Source: Bugula neritina
Lineage: Eukaryota > Bryozoa > Gymnolaemata > Cheilostomatida > Bugulidae
DNA: 64,000 bases
Reading direction: 5' to 3'
NCBI GenBank assembly: GCA_964035545.1
Contig: OZ037765.1
Coordinates: 6,460,698-6,524,697, forward strand
In this document: positions 60,975 through 64,000 of the stretch, piece after piece
Layout of the letters: each line of letters starts with the position of its first letter
Position numbering within the stretch: position 1 is the stretch's first letter
Notes under the pieces: generated by a model
Database searches by the model: none
The model's input: the letters and a program-made list of their open reading frames with translations, nothing else
Told to the model about the DNA's origin: nothing
Position numbers and translations under genes: made by a program

Positions 60975-62067
60975 ATGAAACTTTGGTTATCTAAAGCAAC
61001 AAGCTTGTTCAGAGGTAAATAAAACATTTTTTTAACTTCACAGTTTAACAATACATTGTAGGCTGTGGCCCACTGATAGCGATATACTCATACTGATAGT
61101 GGGTCCTGTTGTCATCTAATTGTAGCCGGTAGGCTTGTTAGTTGTTGCTGGTTTACCTGACAAAGCTGAGGCAGACATTGCCAAGCTCATGAGTATTAAG
61201 GATCTACCACCTAGGGTAGGTGTGACAAGCAGTGTTTGTAGTTCATCTGGAATTTTTTTGAAATTATTCTTTCCTTTTGAATTATAGAGTTATGTTATGG
61301 TTTGTTGCTTTTAGTACATGTCTACTGCTCTGCTTCTCCGTAAAGCTTTTTTGGCTATATCTAAGATGAATAGCTACGATGCCTTTTTGATGATTGCTGA
61401 TGCCATGGCATGTGATCCTAAGAATGGTGATATATATCATCATCGAGGCCAGGTAATGTCAGACCAAGTTTATTGTAGTCGTCTTGTCGCTGTGCAGTAT
61501 TTTACACTGTACCACCATACACATGTCTTGGTTAACCTAGCTACTTTATAATTCTGGCTACAATTATATAATATTATAGATGTACTGAGAGTGCACGATA
61601 GCATTGATGCACAATCCAAGCGTGTGTTTATATGCTTGTGCTTGTGCTTTTGTGTGTGCTTGTTCGTCTGTGTGTATGTGTGTGCATACTGGACCAGCAA
61701 GTCTGGGCATGCTTTGTAATACCTAAAAATTTCCAGGGCCAAAATCCTCTAAAAATTAAAACTTAAAAATTGTCTTAGCAGTAAATAATTCATCTTCACC
61801 TGTTCTATATTCATCTCCTTCGAACTGAAAAATATGAAAACACCCCGTACACATATAATTTGCATAAAATAATACCAAACCTAGTTCAATTAGCAATGAA
61901 GGAACTTTGTTTTCTGTATAGTCAGTGTATTGTTGCATTTGCAGATTAACCTGCTGATGGGTGACATTACAAGCTGCATGGATGACACTGAAAAAGCCAT
62001 CAGCTACAATAAGACGGAGGTACCAGCCCTTATTTTCCAGAAGCAGATGTTTGGTGAGTCATCCTAA
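60975..62067 (+). pseudogene. Partial TOMM70 duplicate (exon 1, part of 7, 8, 9), still open
   Basis: Copies of the TOMM70 promoter (60720-60974) and exon 1 (60975-61014) are followed by intron 1 sequence fused directly into the middle of exon 7. A plausible spliced model is 60975-61014, 61133-61215, 61315-61452, 61945-62067. It stays in frame throughout: exon 7' reads through the junction, exon 8' has a 3-base insertion, and exon 9' reads past its donor to a TAA, giving about 127 residues. Exons 2-6 (membrane anchor and first TPRs) and 10-12 are missing. It could be a young degenerate copy or an expressed mini-TPR protein; no evidence here decides. Confidence 0.75.
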
Positions 62068-62273
62068 TCAGTCATGTTTCTCTAGATTATCCCTCACCAA
62101 GTGTCTAAGTTATACTGATGAGTCTAGAGTACTACAGTTCTTGTGTATCTTGATTGTGAAATGGTGAATTGGTGATTGTGAATTATGAAGCTATTCAACA
62201 GTAATTAGCATTCTCAGCTAAGCTAGGGCCAGTAAATTGATATTGATTGTCACACCTATCTTCAAGAGTTTAA

Positions 62274-62352
62274 CATGGTGTTGATACAGCACTAAAGAGT
62301 TTATAATGCAGATTTTACATCTACTAAATTTTCCTAATTTTTTCTTTGCCTA
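62274..62352 (+). repeat. Direct repeat, right copy
   Basis: Near-copy of 60094-60176, starting right where homology to TOMM70 intron 9 stops (about 62255). The pair brackets the duplicated segment. Confidence 0.85.
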
Positions 62353-62671
62353 CTCCTGATACATACTATTATATTATACTTAGAAAAAAGTACTGAGCAA
62401 TTCTAGCTGTTTACATTGAATGGGTTTGCAACTCCTGAGACTTCTCGATTAATCTGACTCGATTCAGACATCTTTTGAATATGCTTCAGTAGAAAGTTTC
62501 TTCTATCTTAAAATTGTGAGTCATTAGACTCTGTTCTGTGCTGACAAGAAAAACCCTGAAACAGCAGCTGCTGTGCATACACCGAGTTGTATTATATTAT
62601 ATAAATACTTCATACCTCAATGCAAGTTTAGAGTATCATGGTAGAGTAACTTCCACATTCTACATTCACAG

Positions 62672-62865
62672 GTGAACAGCTGGCGAAGGAAACTTAACAA
62701 TTATGGTTTTCAGTTGCTGCCAATACCTGTAGACCCCTTTGCCATGCCGACTGAGAGAAACTCTGACCCTCTCAGATGTCCCATCTTTGTTCCGTTTGAT
62801 GACAGTGTGACGGAGAGTGCAACCAATGAGGAGCTGCTGAAGTTCATGACCTTTCTGATTGGCAA
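62672..62865 (+). CDS. Internal exon of an unidentified conserved gene
   Basis: The exon follows TTCACAG and ends before GTATGT, with an open frame of 64 codons reading VNSWRRKLNNYGFQLLPIP, then VDPFAMP, SDPLRCPIFVPF and ELLKFMTFLIGK. The composition is clearly protein-like and unlike the flanking AT-rich DNA. I see a weak resemblance to the C-terminal region of DEPDC5/Iml1 (a GATOR1 subunit), but cannot confirm it. The phase (0) does not fit the upstream TOMM70 duplicate: joining them would give a stop after eight codons. It therefore probably belongs to another gene whose other exons lie to the right, or upstream unrecognised. Confidence 0.5.
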
Positions 62866-64000
62866 GTATGTAGCATTACGTATAAGTATGTGTAAGTTAG
62901 GAAATCTCTATTCAAATATATTCATAAATTTTCAAACCACAAAGTTTTCATTTGTTTAAGTAATTAATTGGCTTGTGCTCCACGCATTAAAATTTGGAAC
63001 TTATCAGTAATTGTTATATTCTAAGAGTTGTCCCCTCTGTTGTTATGTATCGTATAAGGGTATAAGTATCTACAGGTTGAAATACTTACTTGGTCTGTTC
63101 AACAAACACCATTTAAAAATAATTGTATTGCATTCACATGCATTCTAAACTGTTGAATAGTAATTAAAAATGTTAATTTTCAAGCATTTTATCCCAAAGG
63201 ACTGTATTTAAAGAATTTGCTGTTGATATTTACTATAGGTATTTTAAAACTTTAACCTTGTTCAGATCTTGAATAGTATTGGTCTAATAAATTTATCTTA
63301 AAAATGCCACTTAAAAATTTCATTTCCAACATATTGGACACTCTTGAAACTTGGCAAAATTGGTTGCAAATTTTCCCAATAAATTTGGTGTTGTTATAGT
63401 AAAGAGATTCATAGCATTGTTTATCACTGTCTTTGTTACGTATGAAATCTTTAAAGCAATAAAATATGACTTATATTTGAGTTGTGTAGAGTTTAATTCT
63501 ATGGCAAACTAAATATTGAATATTGAAATGGCTGCATTTCTTCAATATGCTACCTACTGAAATAAGCTGCATGACAACAATATTCTAACATTACAACTGC
63601 AATGGTGAACTTTGACAAAGGTCATAGAATAATTACATTGTGTAAGCTACGCACAATTAGATGCTTAATTTACTAATTCACTAATGTTTGAAAAGCAGTC
63701 TATGATATTCAAACATTAGTTTATTATAATTAAACTTGTTGCAATCTTTTATTTAAAGCTTGCATAATATTTATATAAACCGCTAAATACAAAATTGATT
63801 TTCAATGTTCATATATTTCATAAAGCTTTCAGTTTTGTATAATCCAAGTGCAATACTGAGCTTAGTTGAAGAGAGTACACACATACTTGTCCGGTAAGTG
63901 AAGGTTGCATTTTTCTATTTTCTCTAATTTTCTATACTAGGTGAAAACTGCATGAGAAAATGTTGAAGGTGCTGTTGCTAAGACAAGCGAATAAACTAAT
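62866..64000. other. Right-edge region without recognised features
   Basis: AT-rich and probably intronic to the 62672 exon's gene. I found no further exon with convincing splice sites and no repeat with defined ends. Confidence 0.5.

Overview
The window is AT-rich nuclear DNA from an animal, most likely an invertebrate. The genes are split into many short exons with GT-AG introns and use the standard genetic code. Their products are all metazoan housekeeping proteins. Between and inside them lie microsatellites, SINE/MITE/LINE remnants and one LTR retrotransposon. I cannot name the phylum or species from sequence alone. I built exon models by hand, checking splice sites, reading phase and protein resemblance; every complete model closes in frame from ATG to stop.

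Layout, left to right: 5' part of UBE4A (minus, runs off the left edge, start codon at 3991); a complete 4.28 kb LTR retrotransposon without pol (4577-8857); a degraded LINE tail (10081-10760); NDUFS5 (plus, 12324-13015), convergent with DBR1 copy A (minus, 13288-18266, intact, 575 aa); a MRPL20 last-exon fragment; DBR1 copy B (minus, 21333-25658, 3'-truncated, 392 aa); MRPL20 (minus, 26980-29142) with a SINE in its last intron; a TIR element (30298-30750); TBRG1 (plus, 31100-37579); a Na+/K+-ATPase alpha gene (minus, 38812-49993, 16 coding exons, 1032 aa), divergent from TOMM70 (plus, 50612-58315, 12 coding exons, 588 aa); a partial TOMM70 duplicate (60975-62067); and one exon of an unidentified gene near the right edge (62672-62865).

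Two segmental duplications shape the window. A head-to-tail duplication ran from DBR1 exon 10 to the last intron of MRPL20. It left one intact DBR1, a second DBR1 with its whole catalytic core but no acidic tail, and a stranded MRPL20 exon. Separately, the TOMM70 promoter, exon 1 and exons 7-9 were copied about 10 kb downstream with a large internal deletion; the result is still open in frame. The genes are unrelated in pathway (ubiquitin chain elongation, complex I, lariat debranching, mitoribosome, chromatin/p53 regulation, ion pumping, mitochondrial import), although three of them (NDUFS5, MRPL20, TOMM70) serve mitochondria.

The most unusual items are the LTR element (identical LTRs, intact gag, a second zinc-knuckle ORF and no polymerase), the two open truncated paralogues, long foldback elements in TOMM70 introns, and an array of splice-donor-like repeats that begins exactly at an ATPase exon end.
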